NCBI GenBank assembly: GCA_019454165.1
Contig: CP075367.1
Location: 1,776,805-1,840,804, forward strand
Source: Anaerolineales bacterium
GTDB lineage: Bacteria; Chloroflexota; Anaerolineae; Anaerolineales; UBA11579
Length of the DNA stretch: 64,000 nucleotides
Reading direction: 5' to 3'
A program made the translations under genes and the position numbers. Under the pieces are notes generated by a model, which saw nothing but the letters and a program-made list of their open reading frames with translations, did no database searches and had not been told where the DNA came from. Shown in pieces: positions 8,866 through 16,318 of this stretch; the first letter of the stretch is position 1, and each line of letters starts with the position of its first letter.

Positions 8866-8880
8866 TGCTATAATTTTTTG
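8866..8880 (+). promoter_or_regulatory. Extended -10 promoter of the min operon, predicting a leaderless mRNA
   Basis: TGC-TATAAT (8866-8874) is a perfect extended -10 element. Only six bases separate it from GTG 8881, so transcription should start at or next to the start codon. No -35 hexamer is seen 16-18 bases upstream, which is normal for extended -10 promoters. Confidence 0.65.
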
Positions 8881-9585
8881 GTGAGCGAAGTAGAAGCCAT
8901 ACAGATTGACATCAAAGGCATCCGCGAAGGACTGCTGGTCAGCCTGCCTCAGGGCGAATGGCCCGCGCTAGAGCAAGCCTTGCTGGATGAACTAGCCCGC
9001 CGAGGTGACTTCCTGAAGGGCGCCAAGCTCATCATCAACGCCGCCGAGCACGAGCTCAATGTGGCTACTATGAGCCGCCTGCGCGACCGCGTGACCGATA
9101 GCGGCCTGCTGCTGTGGGGCGTGCTCAGCAGCTCGGCGCAGACCGAGCGCAGCGCCCAGCTAATGGGCTTGGCCACCCGCATCCACGACGGCGCCCGCCC
9201 CCCGGACACCGAGCCAGTTGAAGAGTACGAGCCGGCCGCTCCGCAAGACCTGGGGCCGGATGCCGGCATCATGGTGCGCCGCACGCTGCGCTCCGGCGCC
9301 AGCCTGCACGCGCCGGGCCACATCACCATCATCGGTGACGTCAATCCCGGCGCCGAGGTGGTAGCCGGCGGCAACGTGGTGGTGTGGGGCCGCCTGCGCG
9401 GCCTGGTGCACGCCGGCGCCGGCGGCAATGAAGACGCCTTCGTCTGCGCGATGGATCTCTCGCCCACCCAACTGCGCATCGCCGGGCACATTGCCATCCC
9501 GCCCGCCGAGCGCGGTCAGGTTTCCCCCGAAATTGCCCGCGTGCAAGACGGGCAGGTTATTGCAGAAAATTGGACACTAGGATAA
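8881..9585 (+). CDS. minC: Septum site-determining protein MinC
   Basis: 234-residue inhibitor of FtsZ ring assembly. An N-terminal alpha/beta domain (IQIDIKGIREGLLVSLPQ) is joined by an acidic linker (PDTEPVEEYEPAAPQ) to the C-terminal beta-helix dimer domain with the MinC signature GHITIIGDVNPGAEVVAGGN and VVWGRLRGLVHAGAGG. Start GTG 8881 is preferred over TTG 8878 because the promoter geometry puts the first transcribed base there. Five bases separate its stop from the minD start. MinD recruits it to the membrane. Confidence 0.93.
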   Translation: MSEVEAIQIDIKGIREGLLVSLPQGEWPALEQALLDELARRGDFLKGAKLIINAAEHELNVATMSRLRDRVTDSGLLLWGVLSSSAQTERSAQLMGLATRIHDGARPPDTEPVEEYEPAAPQDLGPDAGIMVRRTLRSGASLHAPGHITIIGDVNPGAEVVAGGNVVVWGRLRGLVHAGAGGNEDAFVCAMDLSPTQLRIAGHIAIPPAERGQVSPEIARVQDGQVIAENWTLG

Positions 9586-9590
9586 ATACG

Positions 9591-10403
9591 ATGACTGGAC
9601 GCGTAATCACTATCACTTCTGGCAAAGGCGGCGTGGGCAAAACCACCGCCACGGCCAATATCAGCGCCGCGTTGGCGGCCATGGGCCACAAGGTGGTCTG
9701 CATGGACGCCGACATCGGCCTGCGCAATCTTGACGTAGTGCTGGGCCTCGAGAACCGCATCGTCTACGATCTGGTGGACGTGGTGGAAGGCCGCTGCAAG
9801 GTGCGCCAGGCCATGATCCGCGACAAGCGTCTGGAGGAGCTCTACCTCATCCCCGCCGCTCAGACGCGTGACAAAAACGCAGTCGCTCCCAAAGATATGG
9901 TGCGCATCTGCGATGAGCTGCGCCAGGACTTTGACTACATCGTGATCGACTCGCCGGCCGGCATCGAGCGCGGCTTCAAGAACGCCATCGCCCCCGCCGA
10001 CGAGGTGGTCATCATCACCAACCCGGAAGTTTCGGCCGTGCGCGACGCCGACCGTATCATCGGGCTGGTGGAAGCTGAGCAGAAAGGCCCGGCCAAGCTG
10101 GTGGTCAACCGCATCAACACGGATATGGTGGAGCGCGGCGACATGCTGGCGGTCGCGGATGTGCTGGAGCTTCTGGCGGTCGAACTCGTCGGCATCGTGC
10201 CGGATGACACGGCCGTGCTGGTGAGCACCAACAAGGGCGCGCCGATCGCCCTGGAGCCCAAGAGCAAGACCGGCCAGGCCTTCCGCGACATTGCCCGCCG
10301 CCTGACCGGCGAAGAGGTGCCCTTCAGCGCCAGCAACGGCAACAACGGCTTCCTGGGCCGCATCTCCAAGCTGATGAAGTCCAAAGAAGGGCGCAATGCC
10401 TAG
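9591..10403 (+). CDS. minD: Septum site-determining ATPase MinD
   Basis: 270-residue ParA/MinD-type ATPase that binds the membrane in its ATP form and carries MinC to the poles or away from midcell. Deviant Walker A SGKGGVGKTT at residues 10-19, switch region DADIGLRNLDVVLGLENR, and DYIVIDSPAGIERGF; the C-terminus FLGRISKLMKSKEG can form the membrane-targeting amphipathic helix. ATG 9591 is preferred to an in-frame TTG at 9570 that overlaps minC. The minE start lies inside its last codons. Confidence 0.96.
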   Translation: MTGRVITITSGKGGVGKTTATANISAALAAMGHKVVCMDADIGLRNLDVVLGLENRIVYDLVDVVEGRCKVRQAMIRDKRLEELYLIPAAQTRDKNAVAPKDMVRICDELRQDFDYIVIDSPAGIERGFKNAIAPADEVVIITNPEVSAVRDADRIIGLVEAEQKGPAKLVVNRINTDMVERGDMLAVADVLELLAVELVGIVPDDTAVLVSTNKGAPIALEPKSKTGQAFRDIARRLTGEEVPFSASNGNNGFLGRISKLMKSKEGRNA

Positions 10404-10662
10404 CCTGAGCGAACTGCTCGGGCGCAAGCGCAGCGCCAGCACCGCCAAGGATCGCCTGCGGGTCGTGCTGATCCATGACCGCAGCGCCCTACCCCCCGGT
10501 GTGATGGACGCGCTGCGCCAGGAGCTGATCGAGGTGGTGGCGCGCCACATTGACGTGGACCGCCATGCAGTGCGCGTGGAAATGGTGCAGGAGGGCCGCA
10601 GCGCCACGCTGCAGGCTGAGATTCCCATTAAAGCCGCCCCAAAGCATCCGTCATCTGAGTAA
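10396..10662 (+). CDS. minE: Cell division topological specificity factor MinE
   Basis: 88-residue protein that stimulates MinD ATP hydrolysis. The anti-MinCD part includes AKDRLRVVLIHDRSALPPGVMDALRQ, split here by family motif RLRVVLIHDR, and the topological domain follows with a conserved pattern of acidic and hydrophobic residues. It overlaps minD by eight bases. Presence of MinE means the organism probably runs an oscillating or gradient-forming Min system rather than a DivIVA/MinJ-anchored one. Confidence 0.9.
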   Translation: MPSLSELLGRKRSASTAKDRLRVVLIHDRSALPPGVMDALRQELIEVVARHIDVDRHAVRVEMVQEGRSATLQAEIPIKAAPKHPSSE

Positions 10663-10664
10663 TA

Positions 10665-10697
10665 ATCTGCCCTGCTGACGCAGGGCAGATTTTTTTG
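10665..10697 (+). terminator. Intrinsic terminator after minE
   Basis: ATCTGCCCTGC pairs with GCAGGGCAGAT around a short TGAC loop, followed by seven T residues. A strong terminator for minCDE. rodA begins only 20 bases later. Confidence 0.93.
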
Positions 10698-10716
10698 CCC
10701 ACTCGGCACGAAACTC

Positions 10717-11823
10717 ATGCGAACCGCGATCTGGCGACACTTTGACTTCTGGCTGCTTGGCGCAGTCATCGTACTGCTGACCTTCGGTGTGGCCATGATT
10801 CGCTCAACCATCGCCGGCAACCCCGAACTGATCGAGCTCAACGTGCTCGGCCGCCAGATCTACTTCGCTCTGGCCGGCCTGGCCGTCATCGTGGTCTGCA
10901 CCCTGCTCGACTATCGTCTGTGGGTCTCGGCCAGCCGCGTGCTGTATGTGCTGCTGGTCATCCTGCTGCTCTTCACTATCCTGGCGGGCCAAACCAGCTT
11001 CGGCGCCCAGCGCTGGCTCAACATCGGCCTGGTGGTGCTGCAGCCCTCCGAGCTGGCCAAGATCACCATGATCATCATCCTGGCCGACTTCTTCGCGCGC
11101 AACCGTGACAAGATCGGCGATCTGCGCTGGGTGGCGCGCAGCGTGCTGCTCACCGCCGGCCTGGTGGTGCTGATCCTGCTGCAGCCCAATCTGAGCACCT
11201 CGATCGTGCTGCTGACCGTGTGGTTCTCACTGCTATGGGCCAGCGGATTGAAGCTTAAACATTTAGCCCTGTTCATCGTGGGTGGCCTATTGGTCGCCGC
11301 GATCAGCTTTCCCTTATTGGCAGACTACCAGCGCGACCGCATCATCCGCTTCATCGCGCCCGAGGAAGATGCCCGCTACGGCAGCAGCTATAACGTGACC
11401 CAGGCGCTCATCAGCATTGGCTCCGGCGGCGTGCTGGGCCAGGGCTATGGGCAAGCGACCCAGGTGCAATTGCGCTTTCTCAAAGTGCGCCACAACGACT
11501 TTATTTTCTCGGCCATCTCCGCCGAATTCGGTTTGGTGGGCGCTGTCGCCGTGCTAGGGATGGAGCTGTTCATCATCTGGCGCTGCGTGCGCGCGGCGCG
11601 GCTCTCGCAAGATGCGTTCGGTTCACTGATCGCGTATGGAATTGGCGTTATTATTGCCTTACATACCATCGTGAACGTGGGCATGAACATCCAGCTATTA
11701 CCCGTGACCGGCTTGCCGTTACCATTCGTCAGCGCGGGCGGCAGTTCATTGCTGACCTTCATGTTTGGTATCGGCCTGGTGGAGAGCGTGATCGCCCGCC
11801 ACCGCGCCCTCAACTTCTCATAG
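10717..11823 (+). CDS. rodA: SEDS peptidoglycan glycosyltransferase RodA
   Basis: 368-residue polytopic protein (about ten helices) that polymerises lipid II glycan strands with PBP2. SEDS landmarks: FGAQRWLNIG, LQPSELAKI, LLQPNLSTSI, a large extracellular loop with DRIIRFIAPEEDARYGSSYN and QALISIGSGGVLGQGYG, and the C-terminal PVTGLPLPFVSAGGSS signature. Length and lack of a long C-terminal tail favour RodA over FtsW, in keeping with mreBCD and mrdA upstream. No obvious promoter fits in the 20 bases between the preceding terminator and the ATG. Confidence 0.93.
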   Translation: MRTAIWRHFDFWLLGAVIVLLTFGVAMIRSTIAGNPELIELNVLGRQIYFALAGLAVIVVCTLLDYRLWVSASRVLYVLLVILLLFTILAGQTSFGAQRWLNIGLVVLQPSELAKITMIIILADFFARNRDKIGDLRWVARSVLLTAGLVVLILLQPNLSTSIVLLTVWFSLLWASGLKLKHLALFIVGGLLVAAISFPLLADYQRDRIIRFIAPEEDARYGSSYNVTQALISIGSGGVLGQGYGQATQVQLRFLKVRHNDFIFSAISAEFGLVGAVAVLGMELFIIWRCVRAARLSQDAFGSLIAYGIGVIIALHTIVNVGMNIQLLPVTGLPLPFVSAGGSSLLTFMFGIGLVESVIARHRALNFS

Positions 11824-11840
11824 CAAAGGCTTCGCAGTAC

Positions 11841-13331
11841 ATGACGCAGACCAACGCAGCCCGGGTGCGCTTTGCGCCCTCCCCGACTGGCCTTACCCAC
11901 CTGGGTAGTGGCCGCACCGCCCTGTACAACTATTTGCTTGCCCACCAAACCGGCGGGCAATTTATTTTGCGCATCGAAGACACCGACCAGAAGCGCTTCA
12001 ACCCGGATGCTGAGCAAGACCTGACCAGCAGCCTGCAGTGGCTGGGCCTGCCGTGGGGCGAAGGCCCCGGCGTGGGCGGCCCGCACGCGCCGTATTACCA
12101 ATCGCAGCGCATGGAGATCTACCGCCAGCACGCCGAGGAGCTGGTGGAGCGCGGCAAGGCCTTCTACTGCTTCTGCACACCGGCCGAGCTCGACGCGGTG
12201 CGCAAAGCGCAGCAGGGGGCCAAGCAGCCGCCGCATTACTCCGGCAAGTGCCGCGATCTGCCGCTGACCGAGGCCAAGCAGCGCGTGGCGGACGGCGAAA
12301 CACATGTCGTGCGCTTCAAGGCGCCCAAGGACGGCAGCATCACAGTGCACGATGAGCTGCGCGGCGATATCACCGTCGAGAACCGCACCATTGACGACCG
12401 CGTCCTGCTCAAGAGCGACGGCCACGCGCTATATCACCTGGCCGCGATGGTGGATGACCACCTGATGGACATTACCCATGTGCTGCGCGGCGAGGAATGG
12501 CTGCCGAGCCTGCCGCTGCATGTGCACATCTACGAAGCCTTTGGCTGGCCGCAGCCCAAATGGATCCACCTCTCGGTGTTCCTCAAGCCCAGCGGTAAGG
12601 GCAAGATGAGCAAGCGTGAGACCGAGGCGATGAAGCTGACCGGCCAGTCGATCTTCATTCAAGACCTGGCGGCGATGGGTTACCTGCCCGAAGGGGTGCT
12701 CAACTGGATCGCACTGATGGGCTGGAGCTACGACGACAAGACCGAATTCTTCACGCTGCAGGAGTTGATCGAGAAGTTCGACATCAGCAAGCTCAACCCG
12801 TCGCCGGCGGCGATCGACTTCAAGAAGCTGGACCATTTCAACGGGCTGCACATCCGCGCCCTGCCCGCCGAGGAGCTGGCCCGCCGCCTGCTGCCTTTCT
12901 TCGAGAAGGCCGGCTACCAGACCGACCCGGCCCTGGTGGCGCGCATCACGCCGCTGATCCAGGAGCGCATCGTCACCCTGGACGATGCGCCCGAGATCGC
13001 CGGCTTCTTCTTCCGCCCCAGCGTGGATGTGCCGGCTGAGAAGCTGCTCATCAAGGATAAGAGCGCGGCCGAGTCCGCGGCGGCCCTGGCCAAGGCGCTG
13101 GCTGTGCTCGAAGCCCTGCCGGAGCTGACGTCCGCCGCGGCCGAGGCGCCCATGCGGGCCGCTGCGGACGAGCTGGGCATCAAGGCCGGGGCGCTGTTCA
13201 CCCAGCTGCGCAACGCCACCACCGGCCAGGAGATCAGCCCGCCGCTGTTCGAGAGCATGGAGCTCATCGGCCGCGAGACAGTGCTGACCCGCCTGCGGGC
13301 AGGGCTGGACGCGCTCAGCAAGCTCAGCTAG
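11841..13331 (+). CDS. gltX: Glutamyl-tRNA synthetase
   Basis: 496-residue class I synthetase charging tRNA with glutamate. The HIGH-type motif appears as RFAPSPTGLTHLGSGRTALYN with the signature in SPTGLTHLG, and the KMSKS-type loop as GKGKMSKRE (about residues 254-262). Zn-site-like cysteines (YCFCTPAE, SGKCRD) occur after the first half of the Rossmann fold. As no glnS is visible and tRNA-Gln in this window has a U1-A72 pair, a non-discriminating role with GatCAB is plausible but not shown. It begins 17 bases after rodA. Confidence 0.96.
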   Translation: MTQTNAARVRFAPSPTGLTHLGSGRTALYNYLLAHQTGGQFILRIEDTDQKRFNPDAEQDLTSSLQWLGLPWGEGPGVGGPHAPYYQSQRMEIYRQHAEELVERGKAFYCFCTPAELDAVRKAQQGAKQPPHYSGKCRDLPLTEAKQRVADGETHVVRFKAPKDGSITVHDELRGDITVENRTIDDRVLLKSDGHALYHLAAMVDDHLMDITHVLRGEEWLPSLPLHVHIYEAFGWPQPKWIHLSVFLKPSGKGKMSKRETEAMKLTGQSIFIQDLAAMGYLPEGVLNWIALMGWSYDDKTEFFTLQELIEKFDISKLNPSPAAIDFKKLDHFNGLHIRALPAEELARRLLPFFEKAGYQTDPALVARITPLIQERIVTLDDAPEIAGFFFRPSVDVPAEKLLIKDKSAAESAAALAKALAVLEALPELTSAAAEAPMRAAADELGIKAGALFTQLRNATTGQEISPPLFESMELIGRETVLTRLRAGLDALSKLS

Positions 13332-13335
13332 CAAA

Positions 13336-13425
13336 CCCCCTCACCCATTGGTTTGCGTCCTTCGCTGACTTCTATCCGCCCTCTCCCACTGGGAGAGGGC
13401 GCGAGCGAAGCGAGCGGGTGAGGGG
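13336..13425. repeat. Nested inverted repeat (REP-like intergenic element / gltX terminator region)
   Basis: Outer arms CCCCTCACCC (13337-13346) and GGGTGAGGGG (13416-13425), middle arms around CTTCGCT/AGCGAAG, and inner hairpin GCCCTCTCCC-ACT-GGGAGAGGGC (13378-13400) form one long cruciform-like structure. The CCCTCACCC...CCTCTCCC...GGGAGAGGG...GGGTGAGGG pattern is a common bacterial intergenic repeat type. It may terminate gltX transcription although no T run follows the inner hairpin. Confidence 0.7.
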
Positions 13426-13428
13426 CCT

Positions 13429-13441
13429 TATAATCACCTGC
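13429..13441 (+). promoter_or_regulatory. -10 box placed 7 bases before the lipoprotein ATG
   Basis: Perfect TATAAT at 13429-13434, seven bases before ATG 13442, directly after the right arm of the REP-like element. No convincing -35 lies at 17 bases. Predicts a leaderless transcript. Confidence 0.55.
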
Positions 13442-14500
13442 ATGACTACATCAAAGGTCGGTTACGTATTAGCCCTGTTCCTGCTCCCCCTGCTGGCCGC
13501 CTGCAGCCCGGCCGTCAGCCAACAGGCCGCCACGGCGACCGAAGCGGTCACTGCCACCCAGGTGCCGCCAACGGCCACTTCTACGCCTGAGCCAACTGCT
13601 ACGCCCACTGAGATTCCAGACCCTGAAGTTACATTTGAGCAGCTTGCTTTGATGGATGCAAGTATTGGTAGTTTTGTACAAGATGAGGGAGGCAAACTGA
13701 TATACAACTCCCCTCTTTACAATACTGAGGTTGGGAAGAATATTCCTGTTGTTCAACAGTATAGGGAAGTTGGATTAGATGGAGGAGGAGAAGTATGGAT
13801 CGCTCCTGAAAAGTATCCTAACGCACCAATCGTTATTCAGGATTTAGATACCGGTGAGATTAGGCAAGGTCCGTTTAGGTATGACAATGATGTGAGGAGG
13901 AGGTTAACTGTATCCAGTTCTGCTGAATATATAGAACTTGAGGAGCCTTTAAGGAATTTTACAGGTCCAATTCCTCTATCTGGCTTAGTTGGTGAAGTGA
14001 GATACCCTCAAATCTGGGATGCTTATGGGATTTCTGCTGTACTAGTAAGAGACCAGGCGGAAAAAGACGGGCATCTAGTTATGGCAGCGAAGTCATATAT
14101 TGGCGATGAAGAAGACATGCTTGCATTCTATTTTGATATCGCGTTGGGACCTGTTGACACCGCGGAAGTAAGTTGGAATTCATTCTATGCTACCTATGTT
14201 GGAGAAAATCGCAGCTCTTATACTTTCGATGGAATCGTTGCAAATCGGGGGAATTTCAGAGGAAGATACACTATGTTTAACCAGATAATTATTGTCGGGA
14301 TTTATAATGTCGATTCTATGCAGGCAATTCCTTCGGGTCACGGTTTTGCTCCTAATGCTGGGTATTCTTATGCTAATAATGAGGAAACTTCTGCAGTCCT
14401 TTCTATATTAAAATTCGGAGGACTGCCTAATGAACTTAAAGAAGGAATAGATTACACGGACTTATCGATCTACGGTGTTGTAACATTGGTTTTTCGTTAG
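13442..14500 (+). CDS. Secreted lipoprotein of unknown function, AT-rich body
   Basis: 352 residues. A lipoprotein signal (hydrophobic core, lipobox LLAAC with Cys21) and a Thr/Pro-rich linker (TATSTPEPTATPTEIP) precede a globular extracellular region of about 300 residues with many aromatic and charged residues and no motif I recognise. The start is ATG 13442, just after TATAAT; the frame extends 24 bases further but would ruin the signal peptide. The signal and linker use GC-rich codons like the neighbours, while from about base 13620 the gene becomes clearly AT-rich, as is the following intergenic stretch, suggesting a foreign domain joined to a native export signal. Confidence 0.75.
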   Translation: MTTSKVGYVLALFLLPLLAACSPAVSQQAATATEAVTATQVPPTATSTPEPTATPTEIPDPEVTFEQLALMDASIGSFVQDEGGKLIYNSPLYNTEVGKNIPVVQQYREVGLDGGGEVWIAPEKYPNAPIVIQDLDTGEIRQGPFRYDNDVRRRLTVSSSAEYIELEEPLRNFTGPIPLSGLVGEVRYPQIWDAYGISAVLVRDQAEKDGHLVMAAKSYIGDEEDMLAFYFDIALGPVDTAEVSWNSFYATYVGENRSSYTFDGIVANRGNFRGRYTMFNQIIIVGIYNVDSMQAIPSGHGFAPNAGYSYANNEETSAVLSILKFGGLPNELKEGIDYTDLSIYGVVTLVFR

Positions 14501-14650
14501 TTTGTTTTGTTGTCAAACAATTGAACTTGTACACTTAACGTCATTGCCAGGGTAGTCGCATGACGCTTGTTTACTCACTCACAATGACAAGCTAAGCGAA
14601 ATCCATAGACAACTTATCTTTGTGTTCTTTTTGTGGTCAGGACTAGACAG

Positions 14651-15349
14651 CTACCACCAGCCTCCGTCCACATCCAAGTTCACGCCGTTGACGCCCTTGT
14701 TCTCGAGCAAGAAGATGGCCGCGTCGGTCACATCCTTGATCGTCACCAGCTGCTTCGTCAGCGTGCGGGCGGCCAGCGTTTCAAGCACGCCGGCGGGCTT
14801 GTCGGCCCAGTACGGGGTCTCGCCCACCACGCCAGGGTGGATCGCATTCACGCGCAGCGGGGACAGCTCCACCGACATGGCGCGCACCAAGGTAGATACG
14901 CCGCCGTTGATCGTGGTCACCGTGGCCGAGCCCGGGTACGGGCGTTCCTTGGCCATGCCGCCATACAGCAGCACCGCGCCGTCTGCGCGCATCTCGGGCA
15001 GCAGGGCGTGCACCACTTCCGGATACCCCACAAGCTTCAGGGTCACCAGCTCGACCGCCTGGTCAATGTCATAGGCCTTGACGCTGTTCTCATCGCGTGC
15101 GATCGAGACCAGCACCAGGTATTGCACATCCTTCACACCGGCCAGCGCCTTGCCGATCTCCTTGGGCTTGCTCAGGTCAAAGTTGATGCCCACCGCGCCA
15201 TTGCCGATCTCCTCGGCCACCTTCTGGGCGCGGCCCGCCTCGCGGCCAGTCACCACCACGGGGTGACCCTTGCCGGCATAGTGCACGGCCACGGCCTTGC
15301 CCAGTTCAGACGTACCGCCAACGACAACCACAGTGCCTTTATCAGCCAT
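14651..15349 (-). CDS. Atypical short-chain dehydrogenase/reductase-like protein
   Basis: 232 residues with an SDR Rossmann fold: dinucleotide loop VVVGGTSELGKAVAVHYAG and a C-terminal GVNLDVDGGWW typical of classical SDR ends. The catalytic Tyr-x-x-x-Lys is missing: the aligned region reads SATVTTINGGVSTL, with Val and Asn where Tyr and Lys should stand, and the Ser-bearing strand reads VLLYGGMAKE. It may be a non-catalytic or altered SDR. It is the last gene of the import operon, 20 bases after the bicupin, with AGGAG before the ATG. Confidence 0.75.
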   Translation of the reverse strand: MADKGTVVVVGGTSELGKAVAVHYAGKGHPVVVTGREAGRAQKVAEEIGNGAVGINFDLSKPKEIGKALAGVKDVQYLVLVSIARDENSVKAYDIDQAVELVTLKLVGYPEVVHALLPEMRADGAVLLYGGMAKERPYPGSATVTTINGGVSTLVRAMSVELSPLRVNAIHPGVVGETPYWADKPAGVLETLAARTLTKQLVTIKDVTDAAIFLLENKGVNGVNLDVDGGWW

Positions 15350-15369
15350 TATGTTCTCCTTGCCTGTGC

Positions 15370-16275
15370 CTATTTCTCGCTCTTGAGTTGCTCTTCAAAA
15401 TAATCCCAGTCGCGGCCAAATCGATACGCATGCCGCGAGGGAGATTGCGGCACGGAGGTTTCGAGCCACTGCACCGTGGTATTCGTCTTGTTCTTGAAGC
15501 CGTGCACGCAGCCCACACCCGCCCAGGCCACGTCGCCGGGCTTTAGGGTAAAGGTCTGGTTATCGAACCAGGCCTCCACCTCGCCGTCCAGGATCATGTA
15601 GGTCTCCTCGAACGGGTGGTCGTGGCTGCCGGCGCCGCCGCCGGGGATGTACTTGACCATGAACATGGTATGCAAGTGGGCGCCCAGGTCGCTGTCCACC
15701 ATCATCTTGACGGTGATGCCGGTGTACACCAGCAGCGCCGTGCGCATGCTGCCGGAAACCGCCAGCAGCTCCTGCGACTGCTTGCCCGGGTCCATATGCT
15801 GGTCGGTGATGTTGCCGAAGAAGCGCGTGCGCGTGTCACGCGGGTTGACTCGGATCGGCTCGCCCACCTGGGCCACCCGCCCCTTGACTGGGAACACATC
15901 GCCGTCCTTCCACAGCCGCGGCTGCGGGGCCAACATCTCGACCCAGCGCACCTTGCTGGCGCCGCGGTTCTTGTAGCCGTGCGCCGCGCCCACATGGATC
16001 AGGCCGTAGTCGCCTTTCTCCAAGGCGAACGCGCCGTCGCCCGTCTCGCAGATCAGCTCCCCTTCCAATACATATACGCTCTCTTCGAACGTGTGCAGAT
16101 GCGTGTCCACCTGGCCGCCGGGCTCCAGCTCGCAAACATTGAATTCCTGGTGCACCGAGCCGGACTCGCCGTTCACAATAGACCAGCGGCTGAACCCCTT
16201 GCTGATGCCTTCAAAGGCTTTGGGCAGCACAAACTCGGCCTGGTCTGCCGTGCGTACTAAGAAGCGTTCCTTCAT
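15370..16275 (-). CDS. Bicupin protein, (S)-ureidoglycine aminohydrolase-like
   Basis: 301 residues with two cupin barrels. Barrel 1 shows PGGQVDTHLHTFEESVYVLEGE and AHGYKNRG, barrel 2 PGGGAGSHDHPFEETYMILDGE and VHGFKNKT; in both, His and Glu side chains of the cupin motif are present, so two metal sites are possible. The double cupin with this HxH...E pattern resembles ureidoglycine aminohydrolase (allantoin route), but cupins are diverse and this is only a fold-level call. Start ATG 16275 has AGGAG nine bases upstream. A related bicupin lies at 30243-31091. Confidence 0.75.
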   Translation of the reverse strand: MKERFLVRTADQAEFVLPKAFEGISKGFSRWSIVNGESGSVHQEFNVCELEPGGQVDTHLHTFEESVYVLEGELICETGDGAFALEKGDYGLIHVGAAHGYKNRGASKVRWVEMLAPQPRLWKDGDVFPVKGRVAQVGEPIRVNPRDTRTRFFGNITDQHMDPGKQSQELLAVSGSMRTALLVYTGITVKMMVDSDLGAHLHTMFMVKYIPGGGAGSHDHPFEETYMILDGEVEAWFDNQTFTLKPGDVAWAGVGCVHGFKNKTNTTVQWLETSVPQSPSRHAYRFGRDWDYFEEQLKSEK

Positions 16276-16318
16276 GTATTCTCCTGAACTGCAGGCGATT
16301 GCCCGCGGCAATGGTTGG

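Noticed and set aside
9516-10841. 441-codon open frame antisense to minD and minE
   Set aside because: It is a mirror of high-GC coding DNA; low-complexity, no recognisable motif and lies opposite well-supported genes.
11445-12425. 326-codon open frame antisense to rodA/gltX
   Set aside because: Opposite two certain genes, with no family resemblance and biased composition from the other strand.
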